From positions 2,294,001 to 2,358,000 of the forward strand of contig NZ_CP060388.1 of assembly GCF_014280435.1 (NCBI RefSeq): a DNA stretch of 64,000 nucleotides. Reading direction: 5' to 3'. This document shows positions 38,301 to 45,804 of the stretch, piece after piece; within the stretch, counting starts at the first letter, position 1; each line of letters opens with the position of its first letter. Origin of the DNA: Sphingobium sp. KCTC 72723 (GTDB lineage Bacteria; Pseudomonadota; Alphaproteobacteria; Sphingomonadales; Sphingomonadaceae). The position numbers and the translations under genes were made by a program. The notes under the pieces are model-generated. The model saw nothing but the letters and a program-made list of their open reading frames with translations, had not been told where the DNA came from and ran no database searches.

Positions 38301-38496
38301 CCTGCGTTTCCAGCTCGGTCGGCGCAGCGCCGGGCTGGCTGACGACGACACTGACGACAGGGAAGCTGATGTCGGGATTATTGTTGATGTCCATCCGGCT
38401 GAAACTGACCAGCCCCGCCAGCAACAATGCAGCGAACATCACCAGCGGCGTCACCGGGTTGCGGATCGCCCATGCGGACATATTGCGAAAACTCAT
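35329..38496 (-). CDS. RND family efflux transporter, inner membrane permease
   Basis: A 1055-residue AcrB/MexB-type pump of the resistance-nodulation-division superfamily. It has the two-repeat topology of 12 transmembrane helices and two large periplasmic loops. The proton-relay aspartates are visible in GVLVDDAIVEIENI. The N-terminal region (NPVTPLVMFAALLLAGLVS) and the duplicated part (IVAKNSILVIDFALEEMEKG) are typical. It exports drugs or other hydrophobic compounds through a tripartite system. The periplasmic adaptor lies just upstream on the same strand. No outer-membrane TolC-like factor is in the window. Confidence 0.93.
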   Translation of the reverse strand: MSFRNMSAWAIRNPVTPLVMFAALLLAGLVSFSRMDINNNPDISFPVVSVVVSQPGAAPTELETQVTQRVEAAVRGISGVDEITSIASEGSSRTSVQFEIGIPVDRAVNDVKNAVDQIRSDLPDGILEPQVTRVDIDGGPIAYFSAEATDMTLEELSWYVDNTVAKRLLGVSGMAAVNRGGGVSREIRVILDPAKLQAFGITAAQVNQQLNQVNLNAAGGRTEIAGAEQSIRVLGNARNARDLGATQIAITGARTVKLADIATVRDMYAEQRSLALMNGRQVTSFSLEKAKGASDVSVYDEAMVELDKLRKENPKVTYKQLYTSVDYTKEQYHSAMAAMIEGAVLAVVIVFLFLRDWRATMISALAIPLSAIPSFWFMDMMGFTLNGISLLALSLVAGVLVDDAIVEIENIVRHMRMGKSAYQASIDAADEIGLAVLATTMAIVAVFLPVALMPGISGQFFIQFGMTVVVSVLMSLAVARLITPMIAAYFLKAHGEESHGEGWLMDRYMSVLRWSLDERKAIAHRARGGWRRFTAIFLDHRMWTVGFGALAFIATIISFATLPMTFQPVTNTDFSQVKIETVPGSTLAQTTAITRRVADMLAADTKVVDAAFADIETTNADIFLTLKKDRPMTSVEWERKIAPQFQTIADARVNFQSQSGGGFGRDIILMFGSDDPVKLDAIANQLVGEMARIPELRDPRVQGDMQRPEIIVKPRLDLAASMGVTTAALSQSIRIATIGDIDQNSAKFSLSDRQIPIRVAIAEDSRKDIGTIENMPVPTVNGGTVPLKVVADISFGAGPTQIRRYNQIRRIVVGADLAPGIVTSQGTAKLNALPLMKAINEGRVPGVQKINAGDAKWQMEMLTNFAVAVVSGILLVLAVLTLLYKRIMPPFVNLGSLLLAPLGGALALHVAGQPLSMPVFIGLLMLLGIVAKNSILVIDFALEEMEKGVPKFEAIIDAGHKRAQPIVMTTVAMVAGMVPTALSLSGDGAWRAPMGITVIGGLLLSTVLTLVIVPATFSLAIAIESWVGPRLGRGLLTYKKGDDIGEGRSVPHPAE

Positions 38497-38579
38497 GACT
38501 GGCTTTCCCTCACCGGACGTCCTGCCGCCCCCGTCTGTTCAATGGATGGCGCGCACCGTTCCCGGCGACGCGCCATCGG

Positions 38580-39749
38580 CTACCGGGCCTTCAACAGCTC
38601 CGGCTTGACCTTCTGCCCCGGCGTCAGAAACGCGCCGGCCGATGTCACGATCTTTTCCGTGCCGGCAATCCCGCCGGTCACCGCGACGCCCGCATCGGAC
38701 ACCTGACCGACCGTCACGTCACGCCGTTCAACCATATTCTTGCCATTGACGACATAGACATAGCTGCCCTTGGGGTCGCTTTGCACCGCCGATTCCGGCA
38801 GCAGGGGCGCGCTGCCAGACCCGCTGGTGATCGTTACAGCCGCAAAACCGCCGGGCCGGATCGCCGCATGATAGGGAACCGCGATACGCGCGATGCCCTG
38901 CCGCGTCTGCGGATCGACCACGGGCGACACTTGCCACACGCGCCCGGCATATTGGTCCTTGCCACCGACCGGGATGACCGTGGCGCTGTTCCCGACGCGC
39001 AGCGTAGGCAGGTCGCCCTCCGCCACCTGCGCCAGCAATTCCATTTCGCCATCCTTGGCCATGCGGAACAGCACGCCGCTGCCCGAACCCACAATCTGCC
39101 CCGGCTCGACCGCGCGGGTCAGCACCAGGCCCGACGCGGGCGCACGAATGTCCAGCCGCCCGGTGCGGGCGCGCTGTTCGGCCAGCTGGGCGATGGCGAC
39201 ACTGACGCGCGCATTGGCGGCGTCACGGGTCGCAGTCCGCTGATCAATATCGGCAGCGCTGATGAAGCCGCGCCCGACCAGCGCCTTGGCCCGGTCCAGC
39301 TGCGCCTGCGCCAGCTTGGCATCGGCGCGGGCGACCTCTACCTGCGCGGCGAGCGAGCGGACCTGCTCCACCTGCACCGACCGTTCGATCACGGCCAGAA
39401 CCTGTCCGGCGCGCACCCAGTCGCCCGGTTGCACCAATACTCTGGCCACCATGCCGCCTTCGCCGACCACGCCCACCGGCATGTCGACCCGCGCGCCAAG
39501 CGATCCGGTCGCGGTCACGGTGCGCGATACGACCGACTGGCCGGGGCTGGTGACGGTCACGACCGGCACCTGCGCGGCCGGGGCCGCCGCCGGGGCATCG
39601 CCACCGCGCATGGAAATCCACGCGGCAACGGCGACCAGCACCACCGCCACGCCGCCTCCGATCAGCAACAGGCGCTTGCGCCCCGCCCGCCGATCATCCG
39701 CGTCGATTGCGACCGCCGAGTCGCCCACAAATTGGGTTTCGTAATTCAT
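38580..39749 (-). CDS. RND efflux periplasmic adaptor (membrane fusion protein)
   Basis: A 389-residue membrane fusion protein with an N-terminal anchor (LLLIGGGVAVVLVAVAAWIS), a biotinyl-lipoyl-like hairpin region (VLVQPGDWVRAGQVLAVIE) and a beta-barrel part (RAPASGLVLTRAVEPGQIVG). It links the RND permease to an outer-membrane channel. The start at 39749 was selected because the upstream 10 residues lack family similarity. A palindrome lies 40 bases upstream and may control the pump operon. Confidence 0.92.
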   Translation of the reverse strand: MNYETQFVGDSAVAIDADDRRAGRKRLLLIGGGVAVVLVAVAAWISMRGGDAPAAAPAAQVPVVTVTSPGQSVVSRTVTATGSLGARVDMPVGVVGEGGMVARVLVQPGDWVRAGQVLAVIERSVQVEQVRSLAAQVEVARADAKLAQAQLDRAKALVGRGFISAADIDQRTATRDAANARVSVAIAQLAEQRARTGRLDIRAPASGLVLTRAVEPGQIVGSGSGVLFRMAKDGEMELLAQVAEGDLPTLRVGNSATVIPVGGKDQYAGRVWQVSPVVDPQTRQGIARIAVPYHAAIRPGGFAAVTITSGSGSAPLLPESAVQSDPKGSYVYVVNGKNMVERRDVTVGQVSDAGVAVTGGIAGTEKIVTSAGAFLTPGQKVKPELLKAR

Positions 39750-39788
39750 GCCGCTTCCATCTCTCCGGCGCTTCGCCATTCAGCGACT

Positions 39789-39808
39789 GTGTTATATGAA
39801 TATAGCAC
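39789..39808. promoter_or_regulatory. Candidate operator upstream of the RND adaptor gene
   Basis: The 20-base sequence GTGTTATATGAATATAGCAC is a near-perfect palindrome (GTG-x-TATAT-GA-ATATA-x-CAC, one mismatched pair). It lies 40-59 bases before the adaptor start. Pump operons are often repressed by TetR-type regulators bound to such sites, but no regulator gene is adjacent. Confidence 0.55.
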
Positions 39809-39989
39809 CTGCCTCAACCCCCAATATCATGGCCGCCGGGGCAAGGGCAAAGCGATAATGCGTTGTTGTGGGACGGTGGAAAGCAGCGGGCCATTCGTTG
39901 GGCCGGGGGATGGCTTGCCAAAGTCAGCGGACTGTGGCGCTATGCACCACAAGCTCGGAAAAGTGCGGGATGTGGGAGAGGAACGCGCC

Positions 39990-40238
39990 ATGGACTTGCT
40001 GGGATGGATCCTCGTTGGCCTGATCGCGGGCGCGATCGCCAAACTGATCATGCCGGGGCGCGACCCTGGCGGATGTATCGTCACGATCCTGCTGGGCATC
40101 GCCGGGGCGCTGCTGGCCGGATTCGTCGGGCGGCTGGGCGGCCTGTATGCGCCGGGCGAACGGGCCGGCTTCATTGCCGCCATATTGGGGTCGACCGCGG
40201 TTCTGGCGTTATATCGCTGGTTCGCCGCACGGCGCTGA
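39990..40238 (+). CDS. GlsB/YeaQ/YmgE family membrane protein
   Basis: An 82-residue small membrane protein with three hydrophobic helices and glycine-rich turns (MDLLGWILVGLIAGAIAKLI, then GGCIVTILLGIAGALLAGFV). This matches the GlsB/YeaQ/YmgE (transglycosylase-associated) family, often general-stress induced. GAGAGGA precedes the ATG. It converges with a second member of the same family at 40326 across a shared terminator. Confidence 0.88.
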   Translation: MDLLGWILVGLIAGAIAKLIMPGRDPGGCIVTILLGIAGALLAGFVGRLGGLYAPGERAGFIAAILGSTAVLALYRWFAARR

Positions 40239-40270
40239 TGCGTTAATACCGCATCGGCCCAAACAGCAAA

Positions 40271-40303
40271 AAAGGCCGCGCTCCCTGTAGAAGCGCGGCC
40301 TTT
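40271..40303. terminator. Bidirectional terminator between YeaQ-type genes
   Basis: A 12-bp stem AAAGGCCGCGCT / AGCGCGGCCTTT with a 9-base loop, flanked by A and T runs. It serves both convergent genes. Confidence 0.9.
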
Positions 40304-40325
40304 TGCCGGTGTCAGTATCGCTGCG

Positions 40326-40583
40326 TTATCGCACCGAACCGCGACGAACCAGATTGACGATCGCCAGCAGGACGATCGCACCGACCAGCGACACCAGGAA
40401 GCTGGTGAGCGTCAGGCCCGCATTGTTGATCGAACCGCCGCTGAAGATCAGGCCGCCGATGAAAGCGCCCACGATGCCGACGACGATGTTGAGCAGGATG
40501 CCCTGCTGCGCGTCGGTGCGCATGACCATGCTGGCGAGCCAGCCAATGATACCGCCGACGACAAGCCACAAAATGATGCCCAT
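40326..40583 (-). CDS. GlsB/YeaQ/YmgE family membrane protein, second copy
   Basis: An 85-residue protein with the family pattern MGIILWLVVGGIIGWLASMV, IVVGIVGAFIGGLIFSG and a C-terminal helix ending in basic residues (VRRGSVR). The start at 40583 follows AAGGAG. It is only distantly similar to the neighbour at 39990, from which it differs in the loop MRTDAQQGILLN. Function is not known beyond a stress association in other bacteria. Confidence 0.87.
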   Translation of the reverse strand: MGIILWLVVGGIIGWLASMVMRTDAQQGILLNIVVGIVGAFIGGLIFSGGSINNAGLTLTSFLVSLVGAIVLLAIVNLVRRGSVR

Positions 40584-40739
40584 GATATACTCCTTGACCT
40601 TGACCACGCCCACAGCGGGTTGTGTGCTGCTGGATCAACGGAGGAAGGCGCATGTCGTTCCATCGCGTAAAAATGATTCCGGTCGGGAAACCATCCCCGT
40701 CCCGCGTCGTTACAAGGCGTTTTTGTGCCGTTTCAACGC

Positions 40740-40775
40740 AAAGGGGCCGCCGGATGCGCATCCGGCGGCCCCTTT
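40740..40775 (-). terminator. Loop-free palindromic terminator after the DUF1153 gene
   Basis: A perfect 36-base palindrome: 18 bases AAAGGGGCCGCCGGATGC are followed directly by their complement. It lies 40 bases downstream of the SciP gene and ends in T residues on the minus strand. Confidence 0.85.
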
Positions 40776-40814
40776 CATGTCACGCGACGGGTTTGCCCCA
40801 TGCGCACGCCATCC

Positions 40815-41114
40815 TCAATATTTCTGCTGCCGCTCGTAAAGCGACTTGTAATATTGGATGCGCGTGACGCGCAGGCCGTGCATACCCGAACGGTCGACCG
40901 CACGCTGCCAGCCGGCAAATTCCTCCAGCGTCAGGTTGTAGCGGGCGCATACCTCGTCCACGGTCAGCAGCCCGCCATTGACGGCAGCCACCACTTCGGC
41001 TTTGCGCCGCACCACCCAGCGGGTCGTATCCGCAGGCGGCAGGCTGTCCAGCGTCAGCGGCTCCCCCAGCGGCCCGACGACCTGCGCGGGCCGTATTTTC
41101 TGGTTCTCGATCAT
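40815..41114 (-). CDS. sciP: DUF1153 / SciP-like transcriptional regulator
   Basis: A 99-residue protein of the DUF1153 family. The Caulobacter member SciP is a small helix-turn-helix protein that inhibits CtrA-driven transcription in the cell cycle. The N-terminal half shows PAQVVGPLGEPLTLDSLPPA and RWVVRRKAEVVAAV, and the C-terminal half the HTH-like VDEVCARYNLTLEEFAGWQ. All family landmarks are present at normal length. The start at 41114 gives the conserved MIENQ beginning. Its targets here are inferred from the family only. Confidence 0.85.
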   Translation of the reverse strand: MIENQKIRPAQVVGPLGEPLTLDSLPPADTTRWVVRRKAEVVAAVNGGLLTVDEVCARYNLTLEEFAGWQRAVDRSGMHGLRVTRIQYYKSLYERQQKY

Positions 41115-41222
41115 TATAACCCTCAAAAAAGCGGCACTGGCGTTATCGAATATTGTCGTGAAACCCCTTATGCGCGTCAGCCCTGAAGAACGGCTAAAGC
41201 GCCACGGTAAACACGACCTTCA

Positions 41223-41519
41223 TCATTTTTGCCCCACAGCTAGACGGCTCGCGATCAACGGATTAAAGCTTCCTGCGAGACGAACGGCTCCGATCACGCC
41301 GCCGGAACGTGGCGCGAACATGTCGGCCAGTTCCTGAACCCAGTCTTCACTTCCATCCTGCCCCCGCAGGATGCCCGCCATGGCTTTTGCGGTCGGACTG
41401 GCCGCCTGCTCGGCCGCGCAAGCGGCCCGCAGGAACAGCCAGACCGGCACACGTCCGCCGCTGACAGGTTGGGCGCTGGCGGGTTTCAGCCCGCCTGCCC
41501 GAAGAAAACTCAGGTCCAT
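41223..41519 (-). CDS. Small hypothetical protein
   Basis: A 98-residue reading frame with no recognised family. The sequence has an alanine-rich middle (RAACAAEQAASPTAKAMAGI) and ends with IGAVRLAGSFNPLIASRLAV. No signal or clear membrane segment is seen. It is antisense to nothing else, and fits between sciP and mnmA, transcribed as sciP. Codon pattern fits coding DNA, but it may be spurious. Start chosen at ATG 41519; an upstream extension to 41579 is possible. Confidence 0.4.
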   Translation of the reverse strand: MDLSFLRAGGLKPASAQPVSGGRVPVWLFLRAACAAEQAASPTAKAMAGILRGQDGSEDWVQELADMFAPRSGGVIGAVRLAGSFNPLIASRLAVGQK

Positions 41520-41659
41520 GGACAGGCTTCTACGCGGCAATGGATAAGGGTCGGTAAATGGGACTTCATTTTGTCGCATTCCGCGATGCGGCCCGTCGCA
41601 TCACTCCCCGCATCACTCCCCACTGGCACCCGGCGCGCATCATCCGTATATGCGCAACC

Positions 41660-42766
41660 ATGCAGCCCCAGTTTCAACTCGCAGAGCCGCTGAACGCGCG
41701 GCGGATCGTCGTCGCCATGTCAGGCGGGGTGGATTCGTCCGTCGTCGCCGCGCTGGCCGCCAAAACCGGCGCGGAAGTCATCGGCGTCACGCTCCAGCTA
41801 TACGATCATGGCGCGGCAGTGGGCCGCACCGGCAGTTGCTGCGCGGGGCAGGACATACGCGACGCGCGCGCCGTGGCCGACCGCATCGGCATCGCCCATT
41901 ATGTGTTCGATTATGAAAGCCGCTTCCGCGATTCGGTGATCGCCGACTTTGCCGACGAATATATGGCCGGGCGCACCCCCATCCCCTGCGTCAAATGCAA
42001 TATGGGGGTGAAATTCACTGATCTATTCCAGATTGCGCGCGATCTTGGCGCCGATTGCCTCGCCACCGGCCATTATGTCCGCCGGGTCGAGGGCGCGTCT
42101 GGCGCGGAACTGCACCGCGCCGCCGACCCCGGCCGCGACCAGAGCTATTTCCTGTTCGCCACCACGCAGGCGCAGCTCGACTATCTGCGCTTTCCCTTGG
42201 GCGGCCTGCCCAAGCCAATGGTGCGCGAAATCGCCGCCGAACTGGGGCTGGCCGTGGCGTTGAAGCCCGACAGCCAGGACATATGCTTCGTCCCCGACGG
42301 CGATTATGCCAAGATCGTCCGCAAACTGCGCCCCGACGCGGACGAAGGCGGCGACATCGTCCATATCGATGGTCGCACGCTGGGTCGGCATAAGGGGATG
42401 ATCCATTTCACCGTGGGCCAGCGCAAGGGGCTGGAAATCGGCGGCCAGCCCGATCCGCTCTACGTCATCCGCCTCGACGCGCCGGGCAAGCGCGTGATCG
42501 TGGGACCAAAAGCCGCGCTGGCGGTGTCGGGCGCGAGCCTCACCGACATCAACTGGCTGGGCCGCGACTTTGCCGGGCCACTCACCGCCAAGGTGCGCTC
42601 TATGGCCAAGCCCGTGCCTGCGCGGCTGGTGGACGGACAGCTTTTGTTCGACGCCCCCGAATATGGCGTCGCGCCGGGGCAGGCCGCAGTGCTGTATGAC
42701 GGCGACCATGTGCTGGGCGGCGGCTGGATCGAAGCCACGCAAAGCGCGATGGTTGAAATGGCCTGA
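41660..42766 (+). CDS. mnmA: tRNA-specific 2-thiouridylase MnmA
   Basis: MnmA makes 2-thiouridine at the wobble position of tRNAs for Lys, Glu and Gln. The 368-residue protein begins with the PP-loop motif [18 protein letters not shown]. The catalytic cysteine area is [15 protein letters not shown], and the second active-site cysteine lies in [15 protein letters not shown]. The C-terminal beta domain ([17 protein letters not shown]) is present. The start at 41660 is chosen; shorter ATG starts are too close to the PP-loop. It is followed by an inverted-repeat element before hisG. Confidence 0.95.
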   Translation: MQPQFQLAEPLNARRIVVAMSGGVDSSVVAALAAKTGAEVIGVTLQLYDHGAAVGRTGSCCAGQDIRDARAVADRIGIAHYVFDYESRFRDSVIADFADEYMAGRTPIPCVKCNMGVKFTDLFQIARDLGADCLATGHYVRRVEGASGAELHRAADPGRDQSYFLFATTQAQLDYLRFPLGGLPKPMVREIAAELGLAVALKPDSQDICFVPDGDYAKIVRKLRPDADEGGDIVHIDGRTLGRHKGMIHFTVGQRKGLEIGGQPDPLYVIRLDAPGKRVIVGPKAALAVSGASLTDINWLGRDFAGPLTAKVRSMAKPVPARLVDGQLLFDAPEYGVAPGQAAVLYDGDHVLGGGWIEATQSAMVEMA

Positions 42767-42775
42767 CATTATAAG

Positions 42776-42881
42776 CCCCTCTCCTTCAGGGGAGGGGTTG
42801 GGGTGGGGGCGTGCGGCGAAATCCAGCGTCAAGATTGCCTCCCACCCCCACCCCTTGGTCCCCTCCCCTGAAGGAGAGGGG
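42776..42881. repeat. Long inverted repeat between mnmA and hisG
   Basis: A perfect 22-bp outer stem CCCCTCTCCTTCAGGGGAGG.. (42776-42797) pairs with 42860-42881. An inner 10-bp stem GGGGTGGGGG (42800-42809) pairs with 42845-42854. The loop region is about 35 bases. It may act as a terminator or be a mobile palindromic element. Confidence 0.88.
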
Positions 42882-42938
42882 ATAAGAAGACCCCAAATCC
42901 TTGCCCTCCCCCCCGCGCCCGGCTAAGGCCCGCGCGTC

Positions 42939-43601
42939 ATGACTCGCACCCTCACCTTCGCCATTCCCAAGGGCCGCATCCTCGATGAAGCGCTGCCCCT
43001 GCTCGCCAAAGCCGGTATCGAGCCGGAGGCGGAGTTTCATGACAAGAAAAGCCGCGCCCTGCGCTTCGCCACCAACCGCCCCGACGTGTCGATCATCCGC
43101 GTGCGCGCGTTCGACGTCGCCACCTTCGTCGCCCATGGCGCGGCGCAGATCGGTATCGTCGGTTCCGACGTGGTGGAGGAATTCGACTATTCCGAGCTTT
43201 ACGCGCCGGTGGACCTCGACATCGGCCATTGCCGCCTGTCGGTCGCCCAGCCCGCCGATGACGGGCAAGAGGATGAAGCCGCGATCAGCCATGTCCGCGT
43301 CGCCACCAAATATCCCCACCTCACCCGCAAATATTATGAAGCGCGCGGGCTTCAGGCGGAATGCGTCAAGCTGAACGGCGCGATGGAACTGGCTCCCTCG
43401 CTTGGCCTGTCGCGGCGCATCGTCGATCTCGTCTCGTCGGGTGCGACGCTGAAAGCCAATGGCCTTGTCGAAACCGACATCATCATGCCGATTTCCGCGC
43501 GCCTGATCGTCAACCGCGCCGCCTTCAAGATGCGCTCGGCCGAACTCGCGCCGATGGTGGAGGCGTTTCGTCGCGCCGTGGGGGTCAGGGATGCGGCGTA
43601 A
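42939..43601 (+). CDS. hisG: ATP phosphoribosyltransferase, short form HisG
   Basis: HisG starts histidine synthesis by joining ATP and PRPP. At 220 residues it is the short form, which lacks the C-terminal regulatory domain and needs HisZ for activity and feedback. Motifs visible are [37 protein letters not shown] and the PRPP-site [14 protein letters not shown]. No hisZ is seen in the window. It is followed by hisD after about 100 bases that hold an inverted repeat. Confidence 0.93.
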   Translation: MTRTLTFAIPKGRILDEALPLLAKAGIEPEAEFHDKKSRALRFATNRPDVSIIRVRAFDVATFVAHGAAQIGIVGSDVVEEFDYSELYAPVDLDIGHCRLSVAQPADDGQEDEAAISHVRVATKYPHLTRKYYEARGLQAECVKLNGAMELAPSLGLSRRIVDLVSSGATLKANGLVETDIIMPISARLIVNRAAFKMRSAELAPMVEAFRRAVGVRDAA

Positions 43602-43612
43602 TTGCAATCACC

Positions 43613-43678
43613 GTGCTCCCGCGCAGGCGGGAGCCCAGGCCAGAGGACGGAACTGGACTCCCGCCTGCGCGGGAGCAC
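43613..43678. repeat. Inverted repeat between hisG and hisD
   Basis: Two perfect 21-base arms, GTGCTCCCGCGCAGGCGGGA.. (43613-43633) and its complement at 43658-43678, separated by 24 bases. It lies directly after the hisG stop, and its downstream arm ends 29 bases before the hisD start. Confidence 0.88.
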
Positions 43679-43706
43679 GCTGCGTTTTGACCTCAGGATT
43701 GTGTGC

Positions 43707-44996
43707 ATGACCCAGCGCCTCACTACCACATCCCCCGATTTCGCCGCTGCCTTCACCAATCTGGTCGACGCGCGCCGTGAAGCCGACGAAGATGTCTCGC
43801 GCGATGTCACCGCGATCCTCAAGGCTGTGCGCGCGGGCGGCGACGCCGCGCTGGCGGATTATACCCAGCGGTTCGACCATCACGACCTCGACGTCACCGG
43901 CTGGGCCGTCACGCGCGCCGAAACCCGCGCCGCGCTCGACGCCCTGTCGACCCCGCTGCGCGACGCGCTGGAACTCGCCGCCGCGCGCATCACCGCCTAT
44001 CATGAAAAGCAGCGCCCGGTGGACAGCGACAGCGTGGACAGCGCGGGCGTGCGCCTTGGCGCGCGGTGGAGCGCGGTCGATGCCGCTGGCCTCTATGTGC
44101 CGGGCGGTCGCGCCGCCTATCCCAGTTCGCTGCTGATGAATGCCATCCCGGCAAAGGTCGCGGGCGTGCAGCGCATCGCCATGGTCACGCCGACCCCCAA
44201 TGGCGACATCAACCCGCTGGTGCTGGCCGCGGCCCAGATTGCAGGGATTGAGGAAATCTGGCGCGTCGGCGGGGCGCAGGCCGTCGCCGCGCTTGCCTAT
44301 GGCACCGACCGCATTGCCCCCGTCGATGTCATCACTGGTCCCGGCAACGCCTGGGTCGCCGAAGCCAAGCGGCAGCTTTATGGCGTGGTCGGCATCGACA
44401 TGGTGGCTGGCCCGTCCGAAATTCTGGTCGTCGCCGATGGCAAGAACAACCCGGACTGGATCGCCGCCGACCTGCTCAGCCAGTCGGAACATGACCCGAC
44501 CAGCCAGTCGATCCTGTTCACCGATGACGCTGCTTTTGCCGATGCCGTGGCCGCTGCGGTCGAACGCCGCCTGCCGCTGCTATCGACACAGGCCGTCGCC
44601 ACGACCAGCTGGGCCGCCAATGGCGCGATCATCATCGTGCGCGATTTTGAGGAAGCGATGCCGCTGGTCAATCGCCTCGCCGCCGAACATCTCGAACTCG
44701 CGGTGGACGATCCCGACGCCCTGTTCGCCAAGGTACGCCATGCAGGCTCCGTATTCCTCGGCCGCATGACGCCCGAAGCGGTCGGCGATTATGTCGCCGG
44801 GCCGAACCACGTCTTGCCCACCGGCCGCCGCGCGCGCTTTTCGTCGGGCCTGTCGGTGCTGGACTTCATGAAGCGCACCAGTTTCCTCAGCCTTGACGAT
44901 GCCGCGATCCGCGCGATCGGCCCGGCGGCAGTCGCGCTGGCGCAAGCGGAAGGGCTGCCCGCCCATGCCGCGTCTGTCTCACTCCGTTTAACATAG
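43707..44996 (+). CDS. hisD: Histidinol dehydrogenase
   Basis: HisD carries out the last two NAD-dependent oxidations of histidinol to histidine with zinc. The 429-residue protein has WRVGGAQAVAALAYGT, followed by VDVITGPGNAWVAEAKRQLY, and the zinc site region SQSEHDPTSQS. The catalytic His is in the AAEHLELAVDD segment. The start at 43707 follows CAGGA by eight bases. It fits with hisG in a partial histidine operon, interrupted by the repeat. Confidence 0.95.
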   Translation: MTQRLTTTSPDFAAAFTNLVDARREADEDVSRDVTAILKAVRAGGDAALADYTQRFDHHDLDVTGWAVTRAETRAALDALSTPLRDALELAAARITAYHEKQRPVDSDSVDSAGVRLGARWSAVDAAGLYVPGGRAAYPSSLLMNAIPAKVAGVQRIAMVTPTPNGDINPLVLAAAQIAGIEEIWRVGGAQAVAALAYGTDRIAPVDVITGPGNAWVAEAKRQLYGVVGIDMVAGPSEILVVADGKNNPDWIAADLLSQSEHDPTSQSILFTDDAAFADAVAAAVERRLPLLSTQAVATTSWAANGAIIIVRDFEEAMPLVNRLAAEHLELAVDDPDALFAKVRHAGSVFLGRMTPEAVGDYVAGPNHVLPTGRRARFSSGLSVLDFMKRTSFLSLDDAAIRAIGPAAVALAQAEGLPAHAASVSLRLT

Positions 44997-44999
44997 AAT

Positions 45000-45097
45000 C
45001 CGTTCGCCCTGAGCGCAGTCGAAGGGCTGGGCAGAGCCGAAGGCGAAGCCGCTTCGCTCCGCTCAGCAGAGGGCTTCGACAAGCTCAGCCTGAACGG
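45000..45097. repeat. Imperfect inverted repeat between hisD and nusB
   Basis: The 27-base arm CCGTTCGCCCTGAGCG.. (45000-45026) is imperfectly repeated in inverse as GGGCTTCGACAAGCTCAGCC.. (45071-45097), matching about 19 of 27 positions. A partial third copy (CCGTTCGCCCTGAG) occurs near 45564. The flanking text CGAAG, CTGAGC is characteristic of sphingomonad dispersed repeats as far as recalled. Confidence 0.8.
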
Positions 45098-45111
45098 TTA
45101 AGGAAGACATT

Positions 45112-45558
45112 ATGAACGCACGCTCCAAATCCCGCTCTGCCGCACGCCTCGCTGCGGTCCAGGCGCTGTATCAACTGGAAATGGAAGGCACGCCCGTCCA
45201 TATCCTGCTGCATGAATTCCACCAGCACCGCCTGGGCGCAACGATCGAGGATGTGACCTACACCCCGGCGGAGGAACCGTTTTTCGACGATATCGTCATG
45301 GGTGTGGACAAGCGCCGCGACGAAATCGACGCGCTGATCGTCGCGCGCCTTTCCACCGGCTGGAGCCTCGACCGCCTCGACAAGCCGATGCGCCAGATAT
45401 TGCGCGCAGGCAGCTACGAACTGCTCGCTCGTGCAGACGTGGCCACCGCCACCGTAATCAGCGAATATGTCGATGTCGCCCACGCCTTCTACGACAAGCG
45501 CGAAACCGGCTTCGTCAACGGCCTGCTCGACGGCGTGGCGAAGGACGTGCGGAAGTAA
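45112..45558 (+). CDS. nusB: Transcription antitermination factor NusB
   Basis: NusB joins NusE to boxA RNA to prevent termination in rRNA operons. The 148-residue protein shows the family pattern: SAARLAAVQALYQLEMEG at the start, DDIVMGVDKRRDEIDALI in the middle, and PMRQILRAGSYELLAR at the end. AAGGAAG lies upstream of the ATG. It is separated from hisD by the inverted repeat and from thiL by a second repeat-rich gap. Confidence 0.95.
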   Translation: MNARSKSRSAARLAAVQALYQLEMEGTPVHILLHEFHQHRLGATIEDVTYTPAEEPFFDDIVMGVDKRRDEIDALIVARLSTGWSLDRLDKPMRQILRAGSYELLARADVATATVISEYVDVAHAFYDKRETGFVNGLLDGVAKDVRK

Positions 45559-45632
45559 AATATCCGTTCGCCCTGAGTCCGGTTCGAAAAGAGACTATCG
45601 CATATGATGGCTCGCTCTCCTTCATCGTCACC

Positions 45633-45731
45633 CTGAACTTGTTTAGCTGCGCTGGCCTGCGGCTCAGGGTCCATTTCTCGTCACGAACAGTCGCTTTTTG
45701 GGCCTGATGGATGCTGAAACAAGTTCAGCAT
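45633..45731. repeat. Inverted repeat between nusB and thiL
   Basis: CTGAACTTGTTT (45633-45644) is inverted at 45717-45728. The right copy is itself a small palindrome, ATGCTGAA-ACAAG-TTCAGCAT (45711-45731). The 246-base gap also has a partial copy of the 45000 repeat at about 45564. No gene was found in it. Confidence 0.75.
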
Positions 45732-45804
45732 GACGAAGTAAAATGGTGTGTATTGCATAGGCGATGCCCCCGGCTCGAACGAGGGGGCAAATGGAGGATG
45801 GAGT

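Noticed and set aside
45559..45804. A short gene or TPP riboswitch between nusB and thiL
   Set aside because: No CTGAGA-type thi-box and no frame with a ribosome-binding site; the gap is repeat sequence.
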